A stretch of 21,791 nucleotides of DNA, from IMG/VR virus record IMGVR_UViG_3300031566_000422, positions 1 to 21,791 of that record; one strand, written 5' to 3'. The stretch comes from a virus. The notes beneath the pieces were generated by a model that was given only the letters and a program-made list of their open reading frames with translations, was not told the DNA's origin and searched no databases. Each line of letters opens with the position of its first letter. The first letter of the stretch is position 1. Of this stretch, positions 6,015 through 14,694 are shown in pieces. A program made the translations under genes and the position numbers.

Positions 6015-6422
6015 ATGCATACAGAAAACATAGAAATCGTCACCACTAAAGAGAGGTTTTTTTTGGAGTATTTGACGCTTAAAAAACCAATCATTGACAG
6101 TATGCTTACGAGACTTAATCGTAAGAAGACTACCCTGAGTGATGCACCTCTGAGAGTGCTGGCTCAGTTACTTTATTACTATGATCTTTTTAAGGATGAA
6201 CAGGATGATGAGAAGAGATGGGCAATGGTATTTTCACGGGAGATCAAGATTGATATATTGGGTAAATTAAAACTTAAAGAACATTATCTGAATAATTATC
6301 TTTCACATTTACGGGCAATTAAAATTTTGGAAGATAAGAAAATTAGAAATCTGTTTGTTGTTTCTGCAGATGATGATCTGGCTCTAAGCTTTACATTTAA
6401 ACTCAATGGACATAAAGAGTAA
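6015..6422 (+). CDS. Unrecognised 135-residue protein, possible winged-helix
   Basis: This is the first gene of the packaging block. A CAGGAG sequence at 6008-6013 lies one base before the ATG, unusually close for a Shine-Dalgarno. Predicted helices include LSDAPLRVLAQLLYYYDLF (residues 41-59) and a later pair, LKEHYLNNYLSHLRAIKIL, followed by a strand-like end (LALSFTFKL). This helix-helix-hairpin order resembles a winged-helix DNA-binding domain, which would suit a regulator or a DNA-packaging accessory, but I did not recognise a family. A run of eight T residues at 6057-6064 lies early in the frame. The next gene overlaps it by seventeen bases. Confidence 0.6.
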   Translation: MHTENIEIVTTKERFFLEYLTLKKPIIDSMLTRLNRKKTTLSDAPLRVLAQLLYYYDLFKDEQDDEKRWAMVFSREIKIDILGKLKLKEHYLNNYLSHLRAIKILEDKKIRNLFVVSADDDLALSFTFKLNGHKE

Positions 6423-6684
6423 AGAATTTAACAGGATCGTTCGTAAGATTGCTCGTATAAACGAAACCGATCCGGAAATTGTTAGGGATGTTATAATATC
6501 ACAATTTGAATGTGCAAGAGCTAACATGAAGAGGGCGGATCATTATAATGATTTTTTTCCTTATATTAAGCTACCCTATTTATTCACCTTTAAGGTGCTT
6601 CCAGGCAAAAGAAACTTCTTTGTCAAGAAGGCCAAAAAAATAATAGACGATGTTTATTCTGAATCAGGGCAGTCCGACAATTGA
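6406..6684 (+). CDS. Small basic protein, possibly HU/IHF-like
   Basis: This 92-residue protein has two N-terminal helices (FNRIVRKIARIN, then DPEIVRDVIISQFECARANM). A strand-rich part follows with FPYIKLPYLFTFKVLPGKR at residues 49-67. That helix-turn-helix-then-strands order, with a basic end after the strands, recalls the HU/IHF nucleoid proteins in which the motif GFGxFxVR follows two helices. The long DNA-embracing arm of HU is absent, so it would be a reduced relative or an unrelated packaging accessory. It overlaps its upstream neighbour by seventeen bases and its downstream neighbour by thirty-five. The resemblance is structural inference only. Confidence 0.5.
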   Translation: MDIKSKEFNRIVRKIARINETDPEIVRDVIISQFECARANMKRADHYNDFFPYIKLPYLFTFKVLPGKRNFFVKKAKKIIDDVYSESGQSDN

Positions 6685-7204
6685 ACCAAAGGCGCTATTC
6701 ATTCCAGAATTTAAGAAGGTATGGAGTCGTGATACTTCAAAATCAAAGGCAAGGGCCAATAAGGATCTTGCCTATGTTTATTTTATGGCTGACTTTCAAA
6801 GTGAATATAATATATATGGTATAGAGAAATCTTCTATGGTTGGCCTTGAGATCATGAAGGACAAGAACTTTGAACCTGATGAACTCATGCTGGATGCTAT
6901 TAAAAAGTATGAGCGCATACAGGAAACATATTCCATGAGGTATCTTAAGTCTGTACGTGCTACAGTAGATTCTTTAATGAAGTTCTATAACGACCTTCAG
7001 TATCAATCGGGACAGGATGATATGAAAGATTATAATCCTAAGAAGGTTACTGATGCACTCAAGGATGTTGAATCAATTATTGAGAAGATAGAAAAGTGGG
7101 AAAAGAAAGTACGTGGTGAGGATGAAGAAATGCAGATACGTGGAGGTGGGAAGGTTGGTTTATTTGAAGATTCACATAACGCAACTTGGTTAAAGCAGAA
7201 TTAA
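6650..7204 (+). CDS. Candidate terminase small subunit or packaging accessory
   Basis: This 184-residue protein lies immediately before the large terminase, the usual site of the small subunit. It opens with a short extended region containing LFIPEFKKVWSRD (residues 16-28). A helical middle and a C-terminal coiled-coil-like run (KVTDALKDVESIIEKIEKW) follow. A Gly-rich end (RGGGKVG) leads to the last residues. Small terminase subunits are commonly helical oligomers, which fits, but I saw no helix-turn-helix that I can name. Its stop and the terminase ATG share one base (TAATG at 7202-7206). The ATG at 6650 forces a 35-base overlap with the upstream gene, and no nearer start was found. Confidence 0.5.
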   Translation: MFILNQGSPTIEPKALFIPEFKKVWSRDTSKSKARANKDLAYVYFMADFQSEYNIYGIEKSSMVGLEIMKDKNFEPDELMLDAIKKYERIQETYSMRYLKSVRATVDSLMKFYNDLQYQSGQDDMKDYNPKKVTDALKDVESIIEKIEKWEKKVRGEDEEMQIRGGGKVGLFEDSHNATWLKQN

Positions 7205-9309
7205 TGGAAGTTGAACAGGAAGTAATTGAAACCGGGTATTACAAGAATACCCCGCATTACAATACCGAGGAGTGGTGTCAGTCGTCATTGCATTTCAAAG
7301 AGTTTGGTCGTTATACAAATTATCCAGTGAATTCCCATAGCTCAAGTAACTACTATAAGTTTTGGGAAGAAGAGGCTCGTAGATCTCTTTATGGTTATAA
7401 TATTGGCCGGGATTGGATTCCTGGCTATTTTTATTGGTACCTGAATTACTCACCTATATTTATTGCTGTTGAGATTGATGCTCCACAAACGGATGATATA
7501 TTAAAGATGGATCTTGATATATTAACCCAGCAAGCAAGGGCAGACAGGGAGTTTAACTTTCCGGATTTCTGGGATGGTGATTATCAGTATTTCCATTATC
7601 TCGAAGATGCTGAACGATCCGGAACCCATGGAGCAGTTATTAAAAGCAGGCGTAAGGGATATTCCTATAAGGGTGGTGGGATGTGTAATAGGAATTATTA
7701 CTTGATCCCAGGATCTAAGTCCTATGTGTTTGCTGATGAAAAGGAATATCTTATTAGCGATGGCTTGTTAACTAAGGCGTGGGAGATGATGGACCATGTT
7801 GAGTCTCATACACCATGGGGGAAGCGCAGGCAATATCATAATTCTATAATGCACAAGAGAGCCTCTTATAGAATCGATCATGGAGGGTTAAGCATAGAGA
7901 AAGGGTTTAAGAGTGAGATTATCGGAGTTACCCTTAAAAACAACTGGAACAAGGCTCGTGGAAAGGCAGGTAAGTTGGTTATATTCGAGGAATCGGGTAA
8001 GAACCCACATTTACTTAAAGCATGGAATATCTCCCTAAAGAGTATGCAGCAGGGCCGTTTAACGTATGGTCTGCAACTTGCTTTCGGAACAGGAGGTACG
8101 GAGGATGTCGATTTCATGGGTCTTGAACAGTTGTTTTATGAGGGCGGAGCACATAACGTACATATGGTCCCTAATGTATGGGATGATGTCGCAGGAGGAA
8201 AGTGTGGTTACTTTGCATCTATAGAAAAGAACCTTGAGGGTACAATGGATAAATTTGGTAATACCAAATTGGATATTGCCCGTTCACTTACAGATGCCTC
8301 AAGAGACAAGGTTATAAAAGCCACTAAGAATCCTGAGATTATAACCCGGTTCATTGCTGAGGAACCACGTAAACCACAGGAAGCGATCATGCGTCTTGGT
8401 GGGACCATCTTCCCAATAAATGATCTTAAGGAACATCTGAACAACCTAAGATCAAATCCTGAGAAGTTTGAAGAACAAGAATGGGTTGGTAAGCTAGTGA
8501 TTAATCCGGAAACTGAGAAGATAGAGTGGAAGCTGGATCCCGATGCACGACCTATCAGGGTATTCCCACAAACTGATAAGCGGGATATTGACGGAGCGAT
8601 TGTTATCTATGAACATCCGGTAGCAAATTCAGAAGGTATCATTCCTTATGGAATATACTTAGCCGGTAATGATACATACGATCATGATGAGTCAACAACC
8701 GATTCCCTTGGGAGCACCTTTATTTTAAATAAACTTACTGAACGTATTGTTGCAGAATATACAGGAAGACCTAAAACTGCAAATCAATACTATGAGAACG
8801 TAAGACGTTTATTGTTGTATTATAATGCAAAATGCAATTATGAAAACAACTGGAAAGGATTATTCACTTATCTCAACGGCAGACATCACGCCCACTTATT
8901 ATGCGACACACCAAAAATTGTCCATGACAAGATCTACGATAAGTCATTACTCAACCGTGGTGCCGGTACACCAGGAACACTTCCTATACAAAAATGGGGA
9001 AGAGAACTCATTCTGATATGGCTTACAACACTCGTTGCACCAGGAAGCGAGAGACTCAACCTGCACACTATACGTAGTGTACCTCTACTACAAGAATTGA
9101 TCTACTGGCACAAGCTTGGTAACTTTGACCGTGTAGATGCAATTCAGATGTTAATGATATTAAAAGAAGATGTTCAAAATATTATTCCTGAAGAGGAAGC
9201 AGCGCAACAAATGGTATCACCCTTCTTTCAACGCATGGAGATGTTTAAGGAGAAGTATAGAACAACAAATGATCCTTTTGCTGTTATAGATAAAAGGATG
9301 CAAGCTTAG
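7204..9309 (+). CDS. terL: Terminase large subunit
   Basis: This is the packaging ATPase-nuclease that drives phage DNA into the prohead through the portal. The product is 701 residues from the ATG at 7204, which follows the small-subunit stop in a TAATG junction; a TTG at 7186 would also read in frame but lies inside the previous gene. Visible elements are an ATPase core with SRRKGYSYKGG at 148-158, acting as a divergent Walker A, and the hydrophobic-acidic Walker B LVIFEESGK at 258-266. A C-terminal nuclease-like region carries LAGNDTYDHDEST near 486-498, supplying paired acidic residues for metal binding. The length suits terminases of large Bacteroidota phages. The portal follows 26 bases downstream. 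Assignment is strong on motif order and neighbours. Confidence 0.88.
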   Translation: MEVEQEVIETGYYKNTPHYNTEEWCQSSLHFKEFGRYTNYPVNSHSSSNYYKFWEEEARRSLYGYNIGRDWIPGYFYWYLNYSPIFIAVEIDAPQTDDILKMDLDILTQQARADREFNFPDFWDGDYQYFHYLEDAERSGTHGAVIKSRRKGYSYKGGGMCNRNYYLIPGSKSYVFADEKEYLISDGLLTKAWEMMDHVESHTPWGKRRQYHNSIMHKRASYRIDHGGLSIEKGFKSEIIGVTLKNNWNKARGKAGKLVIFEESGKNPHLLKAWNISLKSMQQGRLTYGLQLAFGTGGTEDVDFMGLEQLFYEGGAHNVHMVPNVWDDVAGGKCGYFASIEKNLEGTMDKFGNTKLDIARSLTDASRDKVIKATKNPEIITRFIAEEPRKPQEAIMRLGGTIFPINDLKEHLNNLRSNPEKFEEQEWVGKLVINPETEKIEWKLDPDARPIRVFPQTDKRDIDGAIVIYEHPVANSEGIIPYGIYLAGNDTYDHDESTTDSLGSTFILNKLTERIVAEYTGRPKTANQYYENVRRLLLYYNAKCNYENNWKGLFTYLNGRHHAHLLCDTPKIVHDKIYDKSLLNRGAGTPGTLPIQKWGRELILIWLTTLVAPGSERLNLHTIRSVPLLQELIYWHKLGNFDRVDAIQMLMILKEDVQNIIPEEEAAQQMVSPFFQRMEMFKEKYRTTNDPFAVIDKRMQA

Positions 9310-9335
9310 GAAAGACAAACTTTAAATTTACTACC

Positions 9336-11759
9336 ATGGCAATGAGACTTCATCAGTTCCCGGCTCAAAAGAAAACCCTGACACAGAAAACTGAAAAGTG
9401 GGGAAAGGAATGTGTTCTGGCTGGTATAACGATTACAACGAGCGATACCAGTAAGATACGCAAGAGTCGATCAGCAAAGAAACTTAACTATGACCTTATA
9501 AAGGGTATCATAGATGAACATGATATTGAGAGAGCATTTAACCCAATGGGTATTCGTGGTGTGCATTTCCCAGCTAAGACACAGAACTATCCTATTGAAG
9601 TTGCAAAATTTAATGTTCTAAAGGGAGAGGAATCAAAGCGTAGATTTGACTGGAGGGTACGATCAGTTAATGAAGATGCTATTAGTGAAAAGGAAACTCA
9701 GATGGGTGAGCAGATATTTGGTCTGCTGGCTCAGGAGATACAAAATGGAAATTATACCGAGGAGCAAGTTTCACGTAAGTTAAAGAAGATCGAGCATTAC
9801 CAGAAGTATAACCTGCAGGATTATGGTGAGAAGGTTGGGAGCAGGATTATAGAATATTTCTGGCATACACAAAAACTTAAAGAAGTCTTCTCAAGTGCAT
9901 TTTATGATGTTCTTGTTGGTGCTGAAGAAATATACAGTGTTGATATCTCTCATGGGGAACCTGTTGTTAAGAAAGAAAACATCCTTGGTATATCAACATT
10001 TGGAATGGGGGATAGTCATAAGGTGGAAGATTCAGATATAATTGTCTCTGATAACTATGTATCAGTAGGAAAAGTGATAGATGAGTTTTGGGAAGAGTTA
10101 GATGATAACGAGATTGATCAACTTGAAGAGGGAGCCCGAAGAAACTATATGTCTGGAGATGTAGTATTAGCTGGCCCATTTGATGCTACACAGGAAGCAC
10201 AAGATATGTCCACATCACAACTTATTACTGTAGATGGTAAGGATATATGGGCTTATGATGGAAACTATGATCAGGACGGCAATATCCGTGTGATACGTGT
10301 AGTGTGGAAGTCACGTAGAAAGATAGGTAAACTTACATATTACGATAAGCAAGGAGATGAACAGGGAACTATTGTTGATGAGAACTTTCCAATAGATCAA
10401 TTCAAAGGACAGGGATGGACCGTAGACTGGAGATGGATCAATGAGTGGTGGCAGGGATATCGTATAGGTCCTGATATGTATAAGCGTATTGAACCGTTAC
10501 CAAGGATAGGAACAAAGATGAGCAATCCCTCAATCTGTAGTTCACCATATTGCGGCACCGTATATTCTATAGGTGGAACGGGTGTTAGTCTAATGGATCG
10601 AGTAAAACCTTATAAATATCTTTACAATGTATACATGAAGCGTACTGAACTTGCTTCAGCACGTAATAAAGGAGTAATAGCAGAATTGGATCTGGCTGAG
10701 ATCCCGGATGGATGGGATGAAGAACTTGTCATGATGTTTGCCGAAGCAAATGGGTACATGATTAAAGATTCATTTAAAGAAGGTAAAAAGGGTAATGCAA
10801 CAGGCAAACTTATTGGAACCGTTAAGCAACGTGGATCCGATATACTAAATCTTAACTCAGCTGATGTGATCCGGGCAAACCTGGAACTAGCACGATATGT
10901 CAAGAATGAACTTGCAGAAGTAGCCGGTGTGTCTCCTCAGCGTGAGGGGGATATTGGAAACAGGGAAACCAAAGGTGGAGTAGAGATGGCTGTTACAAAT
11001 AGTTCACATGTAACAGAAGAGTGGTTTGCCTTGCATGATAACACAAAAATAAGAGTCCTGCAGTTGCTTGTTGAAACAGCCAAACATGCATGGAGATATG
11101 CCGAGGGAGAGAATGCTAAGAAGCTGCAATATGTTGATGATGGACTTATCACACATCTTATAACTGTTGATGGTAGACGGTTTGCAGAAACAGAGTATGG
11201 TTATTATGTCTCAGATGGACGTAATGATGCAGAGCTTATCAATGCAATCAAAACCCTGGCACAAGCCGCCCTGCAAAACGACAAGGCAACATTTAAGGAT
11301 ATCTTCGCTATCTATCGTGATACTTCAGTATCCAGTATGATTAATAAGCTTGAACATAGCGAAGAGCAATCTAATCAGAGAGAGGATGATGCACGTAAGG
11401 AGCAACTAGAAAGTAATGAGCGCATGCAGGAAGCAATGAATCAAATTAAGCAGATGGAGCTTGAACAGAAGGAGCGTATTGAGATGAATAAGATCGAAGC
11501 ATCATTGATTGAAACTGAAATGCAAATACGTGGTCGTTTGGCAGAAGTTGAACTCATGGAAGAGGGAAGTAAGGACAGAGAAAAACTAGAGTTTGAACTT
11601 ACTAAACTAAGAGAGACACTTGACCTGAAAAGAGATGAGATGAGAGAGAAGTCAAAACAGTTTTATGATGGCTTAAAATCACAAGAGGATCGAACACGAC
11701 TGCAAATTAAAAGCGCTGAAACCATAGCATCCAAGCGACCTAAAGCGAAAGTTATATAA
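9336..11759 (+). CDS. Portal protein
   Basis: The 807-residue protein directly follows the large terminase and precedes the scaffold and capsid genes, the standard portal position. The N-terminal part has YPIEVAKFNVLKGEESKRRF at residues 85-104, resembling the conserved L-x-G-E segment near the start of many portals. A long mixed body follows with LDRVKPYKYLYNVYMKR-like helices typical of the stem. The last 145 or so residues are a Glu/Lys/Met-rich coiled coil (from about 660), which could sit in the crown or contact DNA. The size matches portals of crAss-like phages. It forms the twelve-fold ring at one capsid vertex, contacted by terminase during packaging and then by the connectors encoded at 15594-19018. 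Confidence 0.85.
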   Translation: MAMRLHQFPAQKKTLTQKTEKWGKECVLAGITITTSDTSKIRKSRSAKKLNYDLIKGIIDEHDIERAFNPMGIRGVHFPAKTQNYPIEVAKFNVLKGEESKRRFDWRVRSVNEDAISEKETQMGEQIFGLLAQEIQNGNYTEEQVSRKLKKIEHYQKYNLQDYGEKVGSRIIEYFWHTQKLKEVFSSAFYDVLVGAEEIYSVDISHGEPVVKKENILGISTFGMGDSHKVEDSDIIVSDNYVSVGKVIDEFWEELDDNEIDQLEEGARRNYMSGDVVLAGPFDATQEAQDMSTSQLITVDGKDIWAYDGNYDQDGNIRVIRVVWKSRRKIGKLTYYDKQGDEQGTIVDENFPIDQFKGQGWTVDWRWINEWWQGYRIGPDMYKRIEPLPRIGTKMSNPSICSSPYCGTVYSIGGTGVSLMDRVKPYKYLYNVYMKRTELASARNKGVIAELDLAEIPDGWDEELVMMFAEANGYMIKDSFKEGKKGNATGKLIGTVKQRGSDILNLNSADVIRANLELARYVKNELAEVAGVSPQREGDIGNRETKGGVEMAVTNSSHVTEEWFALHDNTKIRVLQLLVETAKHAWRYAEGENAKKLQYVDDGLITHLITVDGRRFAETEYGYYVSDGRNDAELINAIKTLAQAALQNDKATFKDIFAIYRDTSVSSMINKLEHSEEQSNQREDDARKEQLESNERMQEAMNQIKQMELEQKERIEMNKIEASLIETEMQIRGRLAEVELMEEGSKDREKLEFELTKLRETLDLKRDEMREKSKQFYDGLKSQEDRTRLQIKSAETIASKRPKAKVI

Positions 11760-11879
11760 AAAAATTATATAATATTAAATTATATGTTTTAACTATATAG
11801 AATGTACCATAGTAACGGTGGTATACTTGAAATGAGGTCTATTATTAACTAAAATTGTAACTATTGAAAGGAGAAAAAA
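11760..11879 (+). promoter_or_regulatory. Leader region of the scaffold-capsid operon
   Basis: This 120-base gap begins with AT-rich sequence containing the shared 12-mer ATTAAATTATAT at 11774-11785. TATGTTTT at 11783-11790 resembles a -7 box, with one mismatch to TAnnTTTG, but no TTTG lies at the matching upstream distance. Farther on, TACCA and TGGTA arms at about 11806-11824 can form a five-pair hairpin. A 16-codon open frame spans 11802-11852. The gap ends with a strong Shine-Dalgarno before the scaffold start. I infer a start of the late structural unit here; the evidence is positional. Confidence 0.4.
11867..11873 (+). promoter_or_regulatory. Strong Shine-Dalgarno for the scaffold gene
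   Basis: AAAGGAG at 11867-11873 lies six bases before the ATG at 11880 and is nearly complementary to the 3' end of 16S rRNA. Most genes in this window lack such a site, in line with Bacteroidota, where Shine-Dalgarno use is weak. It fixes the scaffold start and suggests strong initiation. Confidence 0.7.
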
Positions 11880-13157
11880 ATGGCAGAAAAAGCAGCAGAA
11901 AATTCTGGTGACGATGTGTTATTTGGAGGCATCGATATAGCAGGATTGGAAGAATCGCTACTTACTGTTGACGTTGGCCCTGATGATCCAGTGGTCACTG
12001 AAACAATTAAGGAAGTGAGCAAAGACGGGGGTGGGGACCCGGCAAATCCAGATGATCCACCGGCAGGTGAGGAACCTGGAGCAACGAAAGAACCAGAGAC
12101 AAAACCACCAGATCTACTCGAAGTAGATAAACCAATAGCAGCAAGCGGAGAACCAAAAGAAAAAATATCTGATCCTATAGACGGTGAAGATAAATCAGGG
12201 AAGGGTAAAGGGGCCGCAGAAGAGATTGAATCTCCGATATATCTCCATGCTGCAACTCTTCAGGAAAACGGCCTCTTACCCAACTTTGATCTTGATGAGC
12301 TTAAAAGTCTTAAAACAGATGAAGAACGATTCGTTAAGATCAATACTGTAATACAGAAGAATTATGATGAAGCAATAACGGAAGGTATCGAAAAGGAAAA
12401 AGCAGTAATAGGCGAAGCCCTTAAAATATATGAGGGAATTAAAGCCGGTGTTAATCCTGAAGATCTTGCCGCTAATGCAAGCCTTGAAGAGCAGTATGGA
12501 AAACTTGAGGTAAAGGACCTTGAGGATAGTGAAGAAAACCAGGAGGCTATCTATGCTGATTCCCTGTTTATGAAAGGACTTTCTGAAGCTAAAGTAAAGC
12601 AGCTTATTGATGTTTCAAAGAACAATGAAACACTTCTTGTTGATGCGACTGAGGGATTGAAAGAGATTAAAGGTGAGATAAAGAAGGAGAGAGATGCTTT
12701 ATTTGCGGAGGCTGAACAAAGAAAAAAAGTCAAAGAAAAGCGTGATCAGGAAACGCAAGAGAAGGTTAAGACTACTGTTGGGAGTATTAAGGAGATTATT
12801 CCGGGAGTAGAAGTTACCAAAGCGGAGCAGGATACCCTTATCAAAAACATGACCGTACCTGTAAAATACACTGAGAATGAACAAGGACAACAGGTGCCTG
12901 TAAGTAGAGTTATGGAACTACGGGCTAAGGATCCTATATCATTTGAAATGAGATTGAATTATTTTATAGAAAAAGGATTCTTTGATAAGGATGCCAAGTT
13001 TGATCCTATATTAAAAAAGGCTGAGACAAGTGCTTCTAAAAAGTTTCTTCAAAAAATGAGTTCTGATAAACCCGAAGTTACAGGGAAACCTGCAGCTGAG
13101 GAAGATGAGAATAAAGGGGAACCAAAGTTTACGTTTCCTACAAACATTTCTATTTAA
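11880..13157 (+). CDS. Scaffold-like internal head protein
   Basis: The 425-residue protein lies between portal and capsid, the usual scaffold position, and has scaffold-like composition. The first 110 residues are acidic, Pro/Gly-rich and presumably disordered (PANPDDPPAGEEPGATKEPE). A central helical region is rich in Glu and Lys, with coiled-coil stretches (KGEIKKERDALFAEAEQRKK and around). The end is again disordered before a short hydrophobic finish FPTNISI. Scaffolds direct capsid assembly and then leave or are cleaved. No protease motif is visible here or elsewhere in the window, so removal may be by exit rather than cleavage. It follows the AT-rich leader and carries the strongest Shine-Dalgarno in the window. 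An alternative is a packaged internal head protein. Confidence 0.65.
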   Translation: MAEKAAENSGDDVLFGGIDIAGLEESLLTVDVGPDDPVVTETIKEVSKDGGGDPANPDDPPAGEEPGATKEPETKPPDLLEVDKPIAASGEPKEKISDPIDGEDKSGKGKGAAEEIESPIYLHAATLQENGLLPNFDLDELKSLKTDEERFVKINTVIQKNYDEAITEGIEKEKAVIGEALKIYEGIKAGVNPEDLAANASLEEQYGKLEVKDLEDSEENQEAIYADSLFMKGLSEAKVKQLIDVSKNNETLLVDATEGLKEIKGEIKKERDALFAEAEQRKKVKEKRDQETQEKVKTTVGSIKEIIPGVEVTKAEQDTLIKNMTVPVKYTENEQGQQVPVSRVMELRAKDPISFEMRLNYFIEKGFFDKDAKFDPILKKAETSASKKFLQKMSSDKPEVTGKPAAEEDENKGEPKFTFPTNISI

Positions 13158-13183
13158 TATAAATCGATTTAAATTAACACACA

Positions 13184-14671
13184 ATGCAAAGAGTATCACC
13201 GTTACAAGAGTATGAACCTCAAGATTGGTCTGGTCTGACAACCAAGAATCATCTAGGGGCGATCTATCAGCTCAAGCCACAGGAAACAAGTCAGCTCGTT
13301 TCATTGCTGTACAAGGCTAATCGTGGTGTGAACTTCGGACTCTTCTTAAAGAAATTCAATACTCTGTATCTTGAAACAGATGATGATTTCCGCTGGAGAC
13401 TACAAGGTTCTGCCAAGAAGAATGTGCCTCTTATTTCCTGTACTGTAAATGGCTCTGCTATTTCTGCCACCTCACAAGTTGGTAAGAATGGGGCACGTTT
13501 TACCTTGACATTCCCTGAACAATATTTCTCAGATACCAACCTGATTGTTGGTGAGAGGAATTCAGTTTACCCGATTCGAATTACCAATATCCCTACCCCT
13601 AATGGGACTAACTGGGATTATGAATGTGAGCTTTTCACTGGTGACCCGGATCTTTATATTCCTTTTGCTGAACTTGCCGCAGGTAAGAGGTTCTCAAAAG
13701 AATGGTCTATTGTAGAGAAGACCCTATCTATCAAAGGTGGGACTCCTAACTATACCAGCCCATTCTCCATGAAGAACACTTTCTCAATGGTACGTATGCA
13801 AGACACCCGTCCTGGTAATATGATCTCCCGTCCGGTAGCTTGGTCCTGGAAAGCACCAGATGCTGATGGTAAAGAGCATGTTATGACTACATGGCAGCAA
13901 TATGCTGATTGGGAGTTTGAGCAGCAGTTTCAGGATATGAAGGATAAGCTTATCAACTTTGCTACTACCAACCGTGCTTCTGATGGAACATTCAAGCAAA
14001 TTGGATATTCCGGATTTAAGATTGAGCAGGGAGCAGGTCTGGAGCAACAGATTGAAGCAACCAATGTCCTTTACTACAATGATTTTGATATCGATATCGA
14101 ATGGCTTACAGAAGCTATTATGGACCTTACTGATGACACTCAGGGAGGTTATGGACAGACACGCCAGGTTCTGATGAGAACCGGGAAATGGGGTGCCTAT
14201 CTTTTCCATAAGGCTATTAAAAGTTACAGTACCCTGTATCAGCCAATGCAAACCGAACATCCGATCTATAAGACCGGTAATGGTTGGGGATATCGTGAGA
14301 ACTTCGTTGAGTATTGGGGTCCCGATGGAACTCGCCTGAGTGTTATGATTGATCCAGTGTATGATGACCGTGAGCGTAATAAGATTATGCATCCAAGTGG
14401 GAAAGGCGTAGCCAAGTCCTACGAATATCAGATTCTTAATGTTGGTCGTACCGGTGGGGAAGATAACATCAGGTTGGTATTTGAAAAAGGAATGGAAGAC
14501 TATATGGGATATGTTCCCGGTCTGAGAGATCCTTATCAGGTAAACAATGAAAGAAGGTATATGGGATCACCCGAAGATGGATACACGATGCATAAAGCCT
14601 TTACCGGTGGATGCATGGTTAATGATCCTACTCGTTGTGCTACTATACGCCCGAATATACTGGCAGCATAA
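13184..14671 (+). CDS. Major capsid protein
   Basis: I call this 495-residue protein the major capsid protein from its position right after portal and scaffold, its size, and its soluble, beta-rich composition without repeats or membrane segments. A HK97 fold is expected for a tailed phage but cannot be read directly. Features seen include a helical N-terminal arm (MQRVSPLQEYEPQDWSG), a hydrophobic strand-rich middle, several Gly/Asn loops, and a Cys near the end (GGCMVNDPTRCATIRP). It is preceded by a 26-base AT-rich gap without a clear Shine-Dalgarno. No frameshift or internal start is indicated. High output is expected, and the GroES-like protein encoded at 5408 may assist its folding. Confidence 0.75.
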   Translation: MQRVSPLQEYEPQDWSGLTTKNHLGAIYQLKPQETSQLVSLLYKANRGVNFGLFLKKFNTLYLETDDDFRWRLQGSAKKNVPLISCTVNGSAISATSQVGKNGARFTLTFPEQYFSDTNLIVGERNSVYPIRITNIPTPNGTNWDYECELFTGDPDLYIPFAELAAGKRFSKEWSIVEKTLSIKGGTPNYTSPFSMKNTFSMVRMQDTRPGNMISRPVAWSWKAPDADGKEHVMTTWQQYADWEFEQQFQDMKDKLINFATTNRASDGTFKQIGYSGFKIEQGAGLEQQIEATNVLYYNDFDIDIEWLTEAIMDLTDDTQGGYGQTRQVLMRTGKWGAYLFHKAIKSYSTLYQPMQTEHPIYKTGNGWGYRENFVEYWGPDGTRLSVMIDPVYDDRERNKIMHPSGKGVAKSYEYQILNVGRTGGEDNIRLVFEKGMEDYMGYVPGLRDPYQVNNERRYMGSPEDGYTMHKAFTGGCMVNDPTRCATIRPNILAA

Positions 14672-14694
14672 AACACTATTAAACGGAGATTAAC

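Noticed and set aside
7186-7203. TTG start for the large terminase, six codons upstream
   Set aside because: It lies inside the preceding gene and the ATG at 7204 forms a standard TAATG junction. No motif is lost by using 7204.
11802-11852. Sixteen-codon frame in the scaffold leader as a gene
   Set aside because: It has no Shine-Dalgarno and no visible conservation. It is recorded as a possible leader peptide in the findings rather than annotated as a gene.
13784-14392. Reverse-strand open frame of 202 codons
   Set aside because: It lies entirely within the capsid gene in an antisense frame, has no recognised domain and a Ser/Ile-rich composition typical of antisense shadows.
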